Assembly (NCBI GenBank): GCA_034770075.1
Contig: CM068377.1
Span: forward strand, 57,158,275-57,222,274
Origin: Aralia elata
Lineage: Eukaryota; Streptophyta; Magnoliopsida; Apiales; Araliaceae
Reading direction: 5' to 3'
Length of the DNA stretch: 64,000 nucleotides
Position 1 is the first letter of the stretch; the number at the start of each line of letters is the position of its first letter. Positions 1 through 10,659 of this stretch are shown here, in pieces. The translations under genes and the position numbers were made by a program. The notes beneath the pieces are model-generated. The model was given only the letters and a program-made list of their open reading frames with translations, was not told where the DNA came from and made no database searches.

Positions 1-46
1 ATGACCGGATCCGGGTATTTGGAGACCCGAATTTGGGGGCGTCACA
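1..46. mobile_element. Terminal fragment of an LTR
   Basis: The stretch ends in GGGGGCGTCACA, which resembles the 3' terminus of the T2 LTR at 40746 (GGGGGCGTTACA). It directly abuts a gag reading frame on the minus strand, so a second element appears to have inserted in that gag, with the rest outside the window. LTR ends of these families are imperfect inverted copies of each other, so orientation cannot be fixed. Confidence 0.45.
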
Positions 47-214
47 AGTTTCTCTCGCCTGGTTCTGCAAGAATTGTATGAAGTTCTGAAAAAACTCATC
101 ATTCATCATGTTATTAGCATCGTGATTTTCTGAGTTCACAGCAGTATTATTTGTAGCTTCTTAATTCTCAGCCACAATTGTCTCATAGTTCATCTCTTGA
201 TTTTCATATGTCAT
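47..214 (-). pseudogene. N-terminal gag fragment of a Ty3-type retrotransposon
   Basis: Reading the minus strand from an ATG at 214 gives about 55 codons of gag-like leader sequence rich in Asn and Glu, ending in a stretch with FFQNF and QFLQNQAR, a pattern I know from gag N-termini of Tekay/Del chromoviruses. One in-frame TAA interrupts it after about 17 codons. The frame ends at position 46, where an LTR terminus begins. It follows the primer-binding site at 397-408 in the expected order on the minus strand. The protein would have been the capsid precursor. The rest lies beyond the window or was displaced. Confidence 0.5.
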
Positions 215-396
215 TCTGAAATGTGATCACAAAACAAAGATTAGTTAAAGAAATTGACATGTCCATCTTGTCCCTACAACCAAACCAACTAATTAAATAA
301 CATAATAGCTTGGGTAGGACATACTAGCAAAGGATTTTACTCGTCTCCCCCCTCCTAATTTTAATCCCAGATCTCTACCAGAGATCATATTCCTAA

Positions 397-408
397 GCTC
401 TGATACCA
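397..408 (-). promoter_or_regulatory. Primer-binding site, initiator Met-tRNA type
   Basis: The minus strand reads TGGTATCAGAGC, complementary to the 3' end of plant initiator tRNA-Met. It starts two bases inside the LTR end at 411. This fixes the element's orientation as minus and marks 411 as the inner end of its 5' LTR. Confidence 0.8.
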
Positions 409-999
409 ACTGTGATGCCCCCAAAATAGGTCCACACAATCCATTTTGAGCTGCCAAAATACAAACTACAAAATCCAAATACATGTACAAATTTTTTAAT
501 TTACAACTATTATATTGTCGTGCAAAATACGACAACACACATACTGTGAGTTTCGATACAAATATTATACCAAAACTAGTACATCGATAATCACAACCAA
601 CTTAAGTTCTTAATACAATTGTTGTCACACTATTTTATAATGTATTAAGACACTTCTACAATCTCGGACCATCACTCCATTCCCCGGCTAGTCTCAGCTA
701 CACTCTCATTTCTTGAGAAGAACAATAGAACAAAACTGAAAAGGGTGAGCTCAATTAGCCCAGTAAAGAATATCATAACTAAGATAGTGAAGAATAAATT
801 ATCTTTAGCCTTCAACAGTGACAAATCAGAGATTTAAAGATAATATAAGTTTTCAACAACAACAACTACAGTGGAACAAGTAATTTATTAGAAGAGTCAA
901 ATAGAACATAATGTCTACTATTTTTTTCAAAATAAATTCACCATCATTATTTTATCCCTTTAACACCAATCAACAAATCCTGAATATGATCATCCAAAT

Positions 1000-1265
1000 C
1001 AATAGTTTATCTTTGCACTACGGGTTAAAGATATTCATTTGTAAGACCAATGGTCATGATCATACATCATAACAGTTTTTGTTTATGATCATACCAAACA
1101 CTAGTCCATCTTTGCACTATAGGCCAAATAGAACTTTCACCACAAGCCTTTGTCTGTAACACCAAAGGTCATGATTATACCGATACATAGTTCCTGGTCA
1201 TAATCATGTCAATCACCAGTTGATCATTGCATTAGGGGCTAAAGAGAACTTTCACCACAATTTAA
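1000..1265. repeat. Degenerate ~100-bp tandem repeats in LTR
   Basis: Three imperfect copies share the order: TTTGCACTA or TTGCATTAG, then GGC/GGTTAAAG or GGCCAAAT, then ACTTTCACCACAA, then ACCAATGGTCATGAT-like text and a TCATAACAG/TCCTGGTCATAATCAT segment. Copies are diverged and spaced by roughly 95-120 bp. Confidence 0.6.
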
Positions 1266-1604
1266 GTCTAAGAATTATAACAATGATAATTATAACAATG
1301 ATCTAAAGGATGCAATAAAACAATGAGATCAAGAATAAGAATAAACATTAGAGATTATAATTTAATTTATTCAAAGACCAAGAATGTCCAAATTATCAAC
1401 ATGATGACCAAAATGTAGAGTCAAATTCAAGAATGATATTCAAGATTTATATTTCAAAGATAACGATTAAAATTTTAATATAAAGATTCAGGTAAAAATA
1501 TTAGATGAAGCACAAACTATTAAGGATATTCTACTAATTTCAAGAATTTTCACCATTTAATCATAAGGTTATGGAAACAAACAATAATTTCTTACTATAA
1601 ATAG

Positions 1605-1785
1605 AGAAATATGAAAAAAAACGATATCCCTTATGAGTATGAAATAAAATGATATCCCTTGACAAGTGCAAAAGAAATGATATCACATACGAGTATGAAA
1701 GAAAATAATATCACTTACAAGTATGAAAGAAAATGATATTTCATATGAGTATGAAAGAAATGATACCCCTTTTGAGTATATTGTG
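1605..1785. repeat. ~35-bp tandem repeats (GATATC/GAGTATGAAAGAAA)
   Basis: About five copies of a unit containing GATATCnCTTA, GAGTATGAAAGAAA and ATGATAT follow one another, with one or two substitutions each. A related single copy recurs at about 1985-2040. They lie within the long LTR. Confidence 0.7.
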
Positions 1786-1985
1786 TCATGCGGTAATCCG
1801 CGTAGACAGGTCACTTCTTCAAAAGACTAATAAGGAATGAATACGAAGGGTTGTTCACCAAACATGCGGTAGTCCGCGTAGTCAGGTTATTCTCACAAAT
1901 TAATAAGGAATGAATCTGAAGGGTTATTCACCAAACATACGGTAGTCTGCGTAGTCAAGTTATTCCCACAAATTAATATATGGAA
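1786..1985. repeat. ~75-bp tandem repeats (CGGTAGTCCGCGTAGTCAGG)
   Basis: Three copies share CATGCGGTAGTCCGCGTAG, then TCAGGTTATTC, CACAAATTAATAAGGAATGA and GAAGGGTTATTCACCAAAC. The third copy is cut short. They directly follow the 35-bp repeats, so the LTR contains two adjacent unrelated tandem families. Confidence 0.7.
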
Positions 1986-3259
1986 TAAAATGACACCTCT
2001 TATGAGTAAGAACGGAACGATATTACTTACGAAAATCAAAGAATGATAATCCCTTACCTTAGTAGGAGACTAGATCTGACTGGTATAAAAGAGATTAACT
2101 GAAGAGATTCTGGCACTATTCATAACACTCAGAGTATCTTTATAATCAAAAGAAATACTCACAATATTATTGTAGAATAGTTTTGTGTTTATGGTGTATT
2201 TCATCTTCTGAAGGCGTTCCTTTTTATAGGCAAGTTTAGGGGACATACAATCACGGGTCATCAGTACTCTAAGGAAGAAAAGTTTAAAGGAATTAATTGC
2301 GGGTTCCACCTATTTTGAAGGTTTGTAAGAGTTTTGTATTATTATGGGTCTCATCTATTTGAAAGAAAAGTTTGTGGTGGTTTTAAAATGTTTGAGGTCA
2401 CATTTATTTGAAAGTTTGTAGAATTTGTGAATTATTGTGGGTCCTCCGAAAAATAAGTCAAACTTACAACAAACGCTTCATAACAAACTCCTCTATTTAT
2501 ATCAAAAATTGAAGAAACACCTATCACATATTACTTATCTTTAATCAATACATTTTCAATCTTTCAATAATTATTCACCATTAACATTATAGACTCACAA
2601 TATTGATAACCAGATCATTCTCAGAAAAAAGAGAAGGCTTTCCGTAGAAACAGCGTGCAATTAATTAACCCATTTTCTTGACAGAACTTCTAGACATTGT
2701 CAATAATGCTAACTGGCCTAATAATATCATATCAAATAATATGAGTTACAGTGTCATGACAAATATTATAAAATACTATGCAAATGTTACTGTAACAATT
2801 ATTGAATCAAAATACTGTGCAATTGCTACTATATCAATTATTGAATCAATAATATGAAATAATGTGCAATACCATGTACTATTGTGGAATATCGCGTACT
2901 ACTGTGGAATAACGCGTTGTACTGTTCTTTTATTATCGGGTATTTCAACATTTGTAGGTGGTAATACCGTTGACAATTTGTATAAAAATATTAATACTGT
3001 CGTTTTTCGTTTCCGACAATTTAGTCGTTATGGGGCCCACCAATGATTTGTTATTTCAGCGTCGTCGTACTTTACCGAATATAATATTCCCCGACAAAAA
3101 GAATATTCTCTAACAAAAATAATATTCCCTGACATACTGTTTATCTGATAATTTGCATATATTACCCTTAACTATAACATTATATCAATTAAACACTTTA
3201 CTGTTTAGAATAATAAGCAGAAAAATAAACTTTTATTTCATAAAAATCGAGGTCTTACA

Positions 3260-3753
3260 CGATGGATCTGGTGGGCTTTGTCCACATGGAGGAAGTGACC
3301 TGTGTGGGAATCTACTTTGGGTTGTAGGAGGATTTTAAGGAATCTAAGATTCCTAACTGTATTTAAATTCTAATTCCTAAGGAAAGAGTCGGGATTATAT
3401 CTGACTTCCTTTCTTTAAGAAGATTGAATCCTATCCAATCATAGGTAATTACAATGATTACGAGTCCTACTATCATTCGGGGACAGGGTGATAAAGGAGG
3501 TGTGATCATCTATAAATACAAGGCTAAATCTTAATTCACAGGTAATGACTTTTTACTCACTAAAGTGCTAAACCTCCATTGTTAATATCTTGAACAGTAT
3601 GTACTTATTCTCACATCGGAGCTATCCCCCGGCGGCGAAAACTGCCAGCTCTCTGAGTGTGGTTTTGTTCTTGTGCAGGATTTGGCGCGTATTTTAGTGA
3701 TTGGATGCTCGACAAAATCTTGGCGTTAACAATATCCGTATCCATTTTGGACG
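3260..3753 (+). mobile_element. LTR-like remnant with TATA box
   Basis: The segment has a TATAAATA box (3511-3518), a downstream stretch CTCACATCGGAGCTATCCC of the kind seen in U5 regions of plant Ty3 elements, and an end around GGCGTTAACA at 3730. No partner LTR, coding sequence or convincing target duplication was found. I take it as a truncated LTR or solo LTR; its family is not determined. Confidence 0.4.
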
Positions 3754-3758
3754 GATAC

Positions 3759-4241
3759 TGTAATACCCGGGTAAAACAAAAATAATAATAAAATATTAAA
3801 TGAATTAAATATTAAACTCAACTTTTCATCTACCAAAAGACTTTTCATCTCTCTCCAACCTTTTCACTTCCTCTATATATATATACATATATATCAGTAA
3901 TCTCATTCCCTCTCTCCTTTCTCTCTCTTACATATATCAATATGACTCTTAACTTTTATCTGATACAAATTTCGTAACGGATAAAAAGCTACTACAACAG
4001 AAAAAGAAAAGGTAGAAGATTCACTTTGTTGCAAAAGAAGCAAAAATGTATTGTACCGGTACTTTTCATAATGAATTGTTTTAGTGTTCTTTAATTGGTG
4101 TACATATTAGTGTATTAAATAGGTATATCACATACATGAGTATGGATGGATCATTCTGATATGTAGTATTTCATTAATTTAACTAATAATTGTTAATTGT
4201 GAATTCACAGGTAAAGGACTTCTATTTTTAAAAATTATCTA
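3759..4241 (+). mobile_element. G1 5' LTR, piece 1
   Basis: It aligns base by base with 44442 onward of the intact 3' LTR, including the CT-rich block after CTACCAAAAGA. It stops at ATCTA (4237-4241), the duplicated target of the C1 copia insertion. The sequence resumes at 21656. Confidence 0.9.
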
Positions 4242-6106
4242 TGAAAGTAGTATGCACACAAGCCAATCATATTTGATATGATGTAGCATATACTTTGTAA
4301 TCTTATTCATTTATTAATAACAGAATTGATTTTCTTAAAAGGCATTTTATATTATCTACATGGTGCTGTTATATTAAATGTGATAAACCCATAGTTTTGA
4401 GCAATGCTTTTAGAATCATGATGGTGATCATGCTAATGAGATCTAAATTCTAGATAGCTCACAAACTAAAATTGTTCCTAATCGTTGGATTACTAAATTG
4501 GGGATTAGTGAATCCGGATAGATTAGTACATACGTTGCTTGCTCTTAGGAAGAGGATAATTGATCTCATAATCATTTATGTGGAGACATTAAAGCAAGTA
4601 TGTAGGTGCTTATTAGAGAATAAGTTCACTGAACGTGACTCACTAAGGAATACCTAATGGAGTTTTACTCGCCTGTCAATAGGAATTCCACTAGTGATAG
4701 TAGTACAAGTGATCCTTAGACTTGAGATCATCATAGTATCTTGTGTATGATGAGTTATACTTTGACATGTCCCTTAAGACCTTTGGGGTATATCAAAGGG
4801 TATGATTGGGTATAATTAGTTGTACATGGAGATAGGTGAATGATCAATAAAGAATCTACCACGTCTAGTAAAAGATGTGAATGTCCTATTTGATTCAATA
4901 AATGACAACTCAATAGTCCTTGGCCAAGGCAGAATGAAATTAGAAAGGAGTTTCTAATTTGCATTATTTAGAGTTGTGCATTTGGGAATCGAAATGCATA
5001 TAATTAAATAAATTAAGACTTGACAGTAAATCCATGTCTTATATTTAATTGGGACATTGTATGGTAGAAGGATTGAATTGTACGGTAACTATTTACTCAA
5101 AGGTTCTTTTGTGATTGATGTTGAAATCTATATTATCTGGAAAGTCGTTGATCGCTAAGGGGGCTTACCCTTATTGTAGAATAAATATTATTTATTTAAA
5201 TGAATTACATAGTTTAATTTATTTATTTAAATAAGATTAGAATTGTTCTAATTGATTTATTCACAACCGGTTTAATATGGAGAACCTAAAGGGTCACACC
5301 GCAAAAGAAAAATATTTATTTAAGAAGTAAATGGCATAATTGTAATAATAAGTTAAGTGTATTTAATTTAATCTATGGAGATAGAATAAATTAAATAGCT
5401 TAGTATTTATTATTTAATATTTTGGAATATTAAATATAAATTAATAAGAGGAGTCTTGTTATTATTATTACTATTACTATTATTTAATTCCTAATAGGGA
5501 TTGAGAATTAATTAATAGGACTATTATTTATTTCCTAATAGGGATTGGGAATTAATTAATAGAAGTACTCTCTCACAAATTCCTAATTGGATTAGGAGCA
5601 TAATTAATTAAAGGAGTTTAATTATAATTGAAACCCTAATCCTAAATAGTTTAGGGAAGAGTTATTCCTACATCTATAAATAAGAGGAGTCTTATCATAG
5701 ATTGGGGTTACACACTCTTGGATTAGATTGTGGAGAGTACTTACAATTTCTATAGAGATAGAAACTAGGGTTTTTGCCAAATACCCAACTTCTTGAATAC
5801 TTGTTCTTCCTTAGTGGATCACCTCTAGAGGCCAAACACTTGGGTGGCTAACGTTGATCAAAGGAAGGAATCACACTGTAGCATTCGAGGAGAACACGAA
5901 GGACTAGGAGTTGAACTTGTACCCGAGGAAGCTTTGTTCTACGAGGGTATAATTCTCATTCTCTTTCTCTTTTGTTTATATCGTTAATTGAGCACAAGGA
6001 TTGATCTTAGTGATGGTTTGCATAAAATTTTAAAATTCGATTTTATCGCGCTTCCGCACTATTTATGTAATTTGATTGCATGTTCGCGCTATATACAAAC
6101 CTAACA
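4242..6106 (+). mobile_element. C1 5' LTR (1865 bp)
   Basis: It starts TGAAAGTAG and ends CTAACA just before the primer-binding site. It matches the 3' LTR (17904-21650) except for a segment of about 200 bp, roughly 4300-4505, that is missing from the 3' copy, and small indels. A TATAAATA promoter element lies at 5675. Confidence 0.9.
5675..5682 (+). promoter_or_regulatory. TATA box of the C1 LTR
   Basis: The sequence TATAAATA sits about 430 bp from the LTR end and is repeated in the 3' LTR around 21220. It is the best core-promoter candidate of the element; transcription would start about 30 bp downstream. The start site itself is inferred. Confidence 0.5.
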
Positions 6107-6107
6107 G

Positions 6108-6120
6108 TGGTATCAGAGCC
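6108..6120 (+). promoter_or_regulatory. C1 primer-binding site, initiator Met-tRNA type
   Basis: TGGTATCAGAGCC begins one base after the LTR end and is complementary to the 3' end of plant initiator tRNA-Met, the usual primer of plant copia elements. Confidence 0.9.
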
Positions 6121-6223
6121 TAATCTTGTGCTAATTATCGATTTTGATAATTCCATGTATGCTTGATATGCAATTGGATCGAAATTTTTGGGCAGAATAA
6201 AATAAAATTTTGAATCAGCGACA

Positions 6224-6271
6224 CGGCGCAGCTGCGCCGCCTCCAGTTCATTCTGGAGCGCAGCTGCGCCG
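6224..6271 (+). repeat. Paired GC palindromes in the C1 leader, first pair
   Basis: A perfect 16-bp palindrome CGGCGCAGCTGCGCCG (6224-6239) and a 12-bp palindrome GCGCAGCTGCGC (6258-6269) flank a small hairpin CTCCAG-TTCATT-CTGGAG. The rest of the leader is AT-rich. A second copy of the arrangement lies at 12474-12517 beyond the N1 insertion. Confidence 0.85.
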
Positions 6272-6305
6272 AAACTCAGGATTTTTTTTCTGGGGAGCAG
6301 CGTAG

Positions 6306-8137
6306 TGTTGTCCGATTTGTATATGAACAATTTACGCGCAAGTATATGCGGTCAACAAGTAATAAAGAGTAAGTAGAGTTGTCGAACCCACAGGGAATTA
6401 ACTCTAATGTATGCCCAATGACTAATTCAATATCGACTCGATCTAAATCAAACTCTTGGATTTGAGAGATAAATAGATGTTACAACTAAATTGCATGACG
6501 TATAAATAAGATAAATAGATAGATAAAGGTCTAAGATTATAATTTTCCCCATTCAAGCATTTTGTCAAACACTTGGCGTGCAATGCTTTGTTCAAATATC
6601 TTAACTCCCCTTTTAGATCAATTAACCACATCGAATTAACATCCGAGAAATCACAATTACGTAAGAGCCTCTGTCGATGGTCAATTACGAATCTTCCTAA
6701 TGCGGCATGTAGGTATATGTCTATCCTACACACTATCAAGAGACCAATTTCAAGAATAACTAACAAGACACATGTCACTAAATCTCATCAACCACCCTTT
6801 CAATTACCAGCTTTCACAAAGGAAGTCATTAAGATTAGATTCTCCATTGGTTGCACACGGTATCTAGGTATAGGTCTATCCTAAATACTATCAAGTTACC
6901 TATTATTGAGGATAATCAACAAGATACACGTCACTAAATCTTTATTAATCACCCACAACAATCTTTAACTTTCGTATGATATCATAACTAGGTCTCAACA
7001 CTATAATCCGTTTGTCAAGTTCATATCGGTTCCCAAGGTAATTACTAGCCAATCAATTAATCCATAAGCATAGGTTATGATAACCAATTCATATGAGCAA
7101 CAAAAATCAAAAGGAAGAGAAAATCAATTCAAATAAAGCAATGGGTTCAATTACAATCTTAGATTAAAAACTAGTTACATAGAGGAAAAAGAAAAAGAAA
7201 GATAAAGGATGGCTTCCCCATTGTTGTTGGATGAAACTCCATTGAAGCACCTCCATTGAAGCTCCTCCAAGCTTTAGAAGAACCATGGCCAATGGCCATG
7301 GCCTCCCTCTTTTTGCTCCAAGCTTCCTCTTTCTCTCTCTCTAAATCTGATTTTGGAACTCTAGGATGCAAGTAGAAATGAAGAATGATGTGTTTTTGTT
7401 ACCCCCTGGATGTTATAAGAGTTGGGTGTCTCAAACCCTAGCATTTCCCGTGTTTTGGACTAAAAAATTCGCAAAGTCAGAAGCGTTTCTCGCCCCGGCG
7501 ACGATTTTGGCCTAAAATCCGTCGCCCCGGCGATGGGCTCGCCCCGGCGGCGCTCTGTACCGCGAGACAGTTTCGATGTCTGTTGGTAAAATGGTCATAA
7601 CTTCTTTGTCCGAACTAGGATTAAGGCGTTTAAGGAGGCTATGGAAAGCTAATAAGGAGCTCTACAACTTCCATAACTGGAGCTCGACGAGATAATGGCC
7701 AGAGAAAGGCGCAAATTGGCCCCGAAGCAGCTGCTGTGTAAAATTCATGCAAAATCCGATGGTAAAAGGACCATAACTCTCTCATACGAACTTCAAAATT
7801 GGATGATTTCGGACGTTCTGGAAAGCTAAGATCAAAATCTACAACTTTCGTTCTTTGAGTTTTGAGAGATTCGGATTGCATCATGGGTCAAATTGAGAAA
7901 CAAGCAGCGGAAATGCTAGATTCGAGCCAAAGACATAACGGTCCAAGGGGCCTTTATTTCAATACCTACAAAACAACGTAAAAACACATAAAAGCACACA
8001 AATACATATAAAAGTACTACAAAAGTACATTACACAACAATAAGATAAAAACACATAAAATCAAACGAAATAGCTAAAGACTTACAAATTATTAAGGCTA
8101 AAAGTACCTAATTTGTGTATATAAAATACACTCATCA
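6306..8137 (-). mobile_element. N1 3' LTR (1832 bp)
   Basis: On the minus strand it reads TGATGAGTGTATTTT...CGGACAACA. It is nearly identical by eye to 10660-12473. The main difference is an extra ATGGGCTCGCCCCGG-like segment of about 17 bp near 7535. It contains CGCCCCGGCG repeats flanking a GATTTTGGCCTAAAATC hairpin around 7495-7550. Open frames here recur in the other LTR and have no known homologue. Confidence 0.88.
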
Positions 8138-8527
8138 AATACCCCCAAACTCAAACCATTGCTTGTCCTCAAGCAAAACACACAAACTATAAAAATTAAT
8201 CATTTCTAAATAAAACCTATCTTGAGCAATGAGTTAATAAGTTTAAACAATGGTCTCAAATCATAAACACGTGAAAACTCAAGGAAACTTTCAAAACGTT
8301 GCAAGTCTAGATTTACAATTAGCTAGTTATAGCTTGCTTTAGGTCTCTTCCGTGTGTGTGTGAGTACCCAATAGCACTAAACCAATCAAGCTCGGATGAC
8401 GCTATGCAACCACATTACCTTATGAGATAATCAAAATAAACCACAAAAACTACATGCTTAACACATCACTCAATACAAAGGTATACAAATCACAATTTCC
8501 AAAAATTTAAAATCAAAAGACTCTAGG

Positions 8528-8720
8528 TAAGTGCATTTTATGCTCCATCTTATCCTAAGTCCATTCTTATGGGTGAGTGCGTTTTACGCTCTATCTCAAC
8601 TTAACACAAGATTTGATAAACATAAATGTCTTACTTTTATCAAAATTATAAGAGAGTGCGTTTTACGCTCTATCTCTCCTACGCATGTGTCCATGAGTGA
8701 GTGCGTTTTACGCTCCATCT
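8528..8720 (+). repeat. GAGTGCGTTTTACGCTC repeats
   Basis: Four copies of a ~22-bp motif GAGTGCGTTTTACGCTCNATCTC occur at about 8528, 8575, 8654 and 8699. The first is diverged to GTGCATTTTATGCTCC. Each copy contains the short inverted repeat GCGTTTTACGC. Spacing is 45-80 bp, so this is an interspersed cluster and not a strict tandem array. Confidence 0.75.
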
Positions 8721-10340
8721 CAACTCACCACATGACCAACAATTCAAACACAACAAATTTGGACACCTTGCTTCGAGTGATGTTTAAACAAGTTCAAGAG
8801 TTTATAGATATTTCCCATAAGCATTCGGTTATAAAAGCCTTCTCTAAGCATACAACTAGCTCAATACTCATGGATAGGTGCAAAAGAGTGAAAGGACGCA
8901 TAAGCAAAATAATAACCAACAATAACGATTACGCACAAGGACTAAGCAACATTTATCCATTTTCCATGAGTTAGAAACTATTCAATCAAGTTCTTATCAT
9001 AGACCATGAATTGTAGTTCAAATCAAATTAAAACAATGCTCAAGAGACACATCCTAAAAATAAATTTTTTTTTTTCATAATAAACAAACATTAAAATTAC
9101 ACAAATAACTAACACATGCTATGTAGCTATGATGTCAATGTTATATGATCCACCCCCAAACTCAAAGTGAACAATGTCCTCATTGTTTATAAGATAAAGA
9201 AATGAAAACTGAGAACTTCCCTGATTAGCCAAGCGTCATGCTCGACCATAGCCTTCTAAACATTTGAGTCTGATGGGTGGATAAACTGGTAACGGTTATG
9301 GCTCAGAAACATGGATTGGGGCAACATTCGGATAATAACCAAGCAATTTCTTACCAAACAATGCTCAATCAGGCCAACTTTCTTTTAGACAATTCGTTCA
9401 CTTCGTGATGTGCACTGACTGAAATTCTTCACCAAATACCTCCCCCAAACTCAGTTTCAACAAAAATTGCTAAGTTATTGTAATATTCAATCAAATCATA
9501 GCAATGAATAACCCAAAATCCTCCAATTGAGCCAACACAAACTCAATTGGGCAACCAATCTAAATTTATGCAAATTTGACAATGCATGATTACCCAATAC
9601 AAATCCAACTACAACAGTTTAACTAACCAAGAATACCCATCATAATTGACAAATTTATTTTACTTGTATGCAAAAATTGGAGTGAGTACCTTATTTTGTG
9701 TTGGCAAAAGAAGTTGTTTGATGTTACCTTCAATTTGGAGATGAATACTTTTGAATGCTCAGTGGGTTGTGATGAATCCATATGGGAGAGGGGAAGAATG
9801 AGTTTGGAAGTGTGAATGATAATACAATTCGGCTTGGGAAGAATTTTTTATTTTTATTTTATTTTTATTTTTTAGCTCGGCTCGCTGGGGCGAGAAAATC
9901 ATGCCTTGTGAGCTCGTCGGGGCGAGAATTTTGTTCTTCAGGAGCTCGCCGCGGCGCCAACCCCTTGTATCCAAAAACTTGCTTTTTCACAATTCAAAGC
10001 AACGACCATCCTCAACACACCCAACCTGATACAATGCAACATACCAAGCATACATTAGACAATTTGAGCGAGGAATGGTCCTAAATAGTAAATCAAAGTC
10101 ACAAGCTAAACTAACGAAAACACATACATTTAAAACTTAGAAACTTAAAAATATGAAACTTGCGAAATTGAGGTATAACAACTAAACATAAAGGATACTA
10201 ATCGAGATAATGGGTTGCCTCCCATCAAGCGCTTGGTTTATAGTCCTCGGCTTGACTTTAATTAAAACAGAAATACAAGTTTAAATTATAGCTCTCTTTT
10301 TTTTTTTTTTTAAAGAGTGTCTTGCAAAATTGAACCTTGA

Positions 10341-10490
10341 GGCCCCAGCTTACGCCAAGTCTCGGGCAAGGCCCCAGCTTACGCCAAGTCTCGGGCAAGG
10401 CCCCAGCTTATGCCAAGTCTTGCCAATCCAATTCGCAAACAATAACAATAAATAGAACTGTGAGGCCCCAGCTTACGCCAAGACTCGCAC
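10341..10490 (+). repeat. 29-bp tandem repeat GGCCCCAGCTTACGCCAAGT
   Basis: Three head-to-tail 29-bp units run from 10341 to 10427 (GGCCCCAGCTTACGCCAAGT then CTCGGGCAA), the third slightly diverged. A fourth isolated copy lies near 10463-10487. The array sits about 170 bp from the N1 primer site, in its leader on the minus strand. Confidence 0.85.
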
Positions 10491-10635
10491 ACGAGAAATG
10501 CATTTACCCATTGTCCTGTCAGCCTATTTATCATAATTGGTGAACACGTGTAATCATAAAATAAATAAATGAATTAAAGCTTAACCCATGATCAAATCGA
10601 TTGAAATCACCATTGGAAAACATTAGAAAACTAAT

Positions 10636-10653
10636 TCCCCGGCAACGGCGCCA
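10636..10653 (-). promoter_or_regulatory. N1 primer-binding site, tRNA-Asp type
   Basis: The minus strand reads TGGCGCCGTTGCCGGGGA, an 18-nt match to the complement of the 3' end of plant tRNA-Asp as I remember it. It lies six bases inside the LTR. This primer is typical of Athila-type and related plant Ty3 elements. Confidence 0.85.
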
Positions 10654-10659
10654 AAAACT

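Larger units (their letters stand above)
411..3259 (-). mobile_element. Probable 5' LTR of a minus-strand Ty3-type retrotransposon
   Basis: The inner end is fixed by the primer-binding site. On the minus strand the LTR would end GGGCATCACA at 411 and start TGTAAGACCTCG at 3259, giving TG...CA termini and about 2.85 kb. The outer boundary is inferred from this terminus only, because the second LTR and the other target-site copy are outside the window. Several families of short tandem repeats lie inside and are listed separately. No convincing ORF is seen. Confidence 0.55.
8138..10659 (-). mobile_element. N1 internal region, no gag or pol
   Basis: No retroviral motif was found in any frame. 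On the minus strand the region ends in a purine-rich tract with GAGTTTGGGGGTAT next to the 3' LTR. It holds short repeats (8528-8720, 10341-10490), a poly-T/A tract (9844-9875) and the block GATGGGTTGCCTCCCATCAA near 10207, a type of text common in plant Athila-like internal regions. An apparent 147-codon frame at 8531 spans the short repeats and is not credible. Confidence 0.7.

Noticed and set aside
6108..6120. Possible tRNA gene fragment
   Set aside because: Only the tRNA 3'-end complement is present and its place next to the LTR identifies it as a primer-binding site. The same holds at 397, 10636, 32173 and 35193.
8531..8974. 147-codon frame on the plus strand
   Set aside because: It spans the GAGTGCGTTTTACGCTC repeats and gives low-complexity text; it is antisense to the element.
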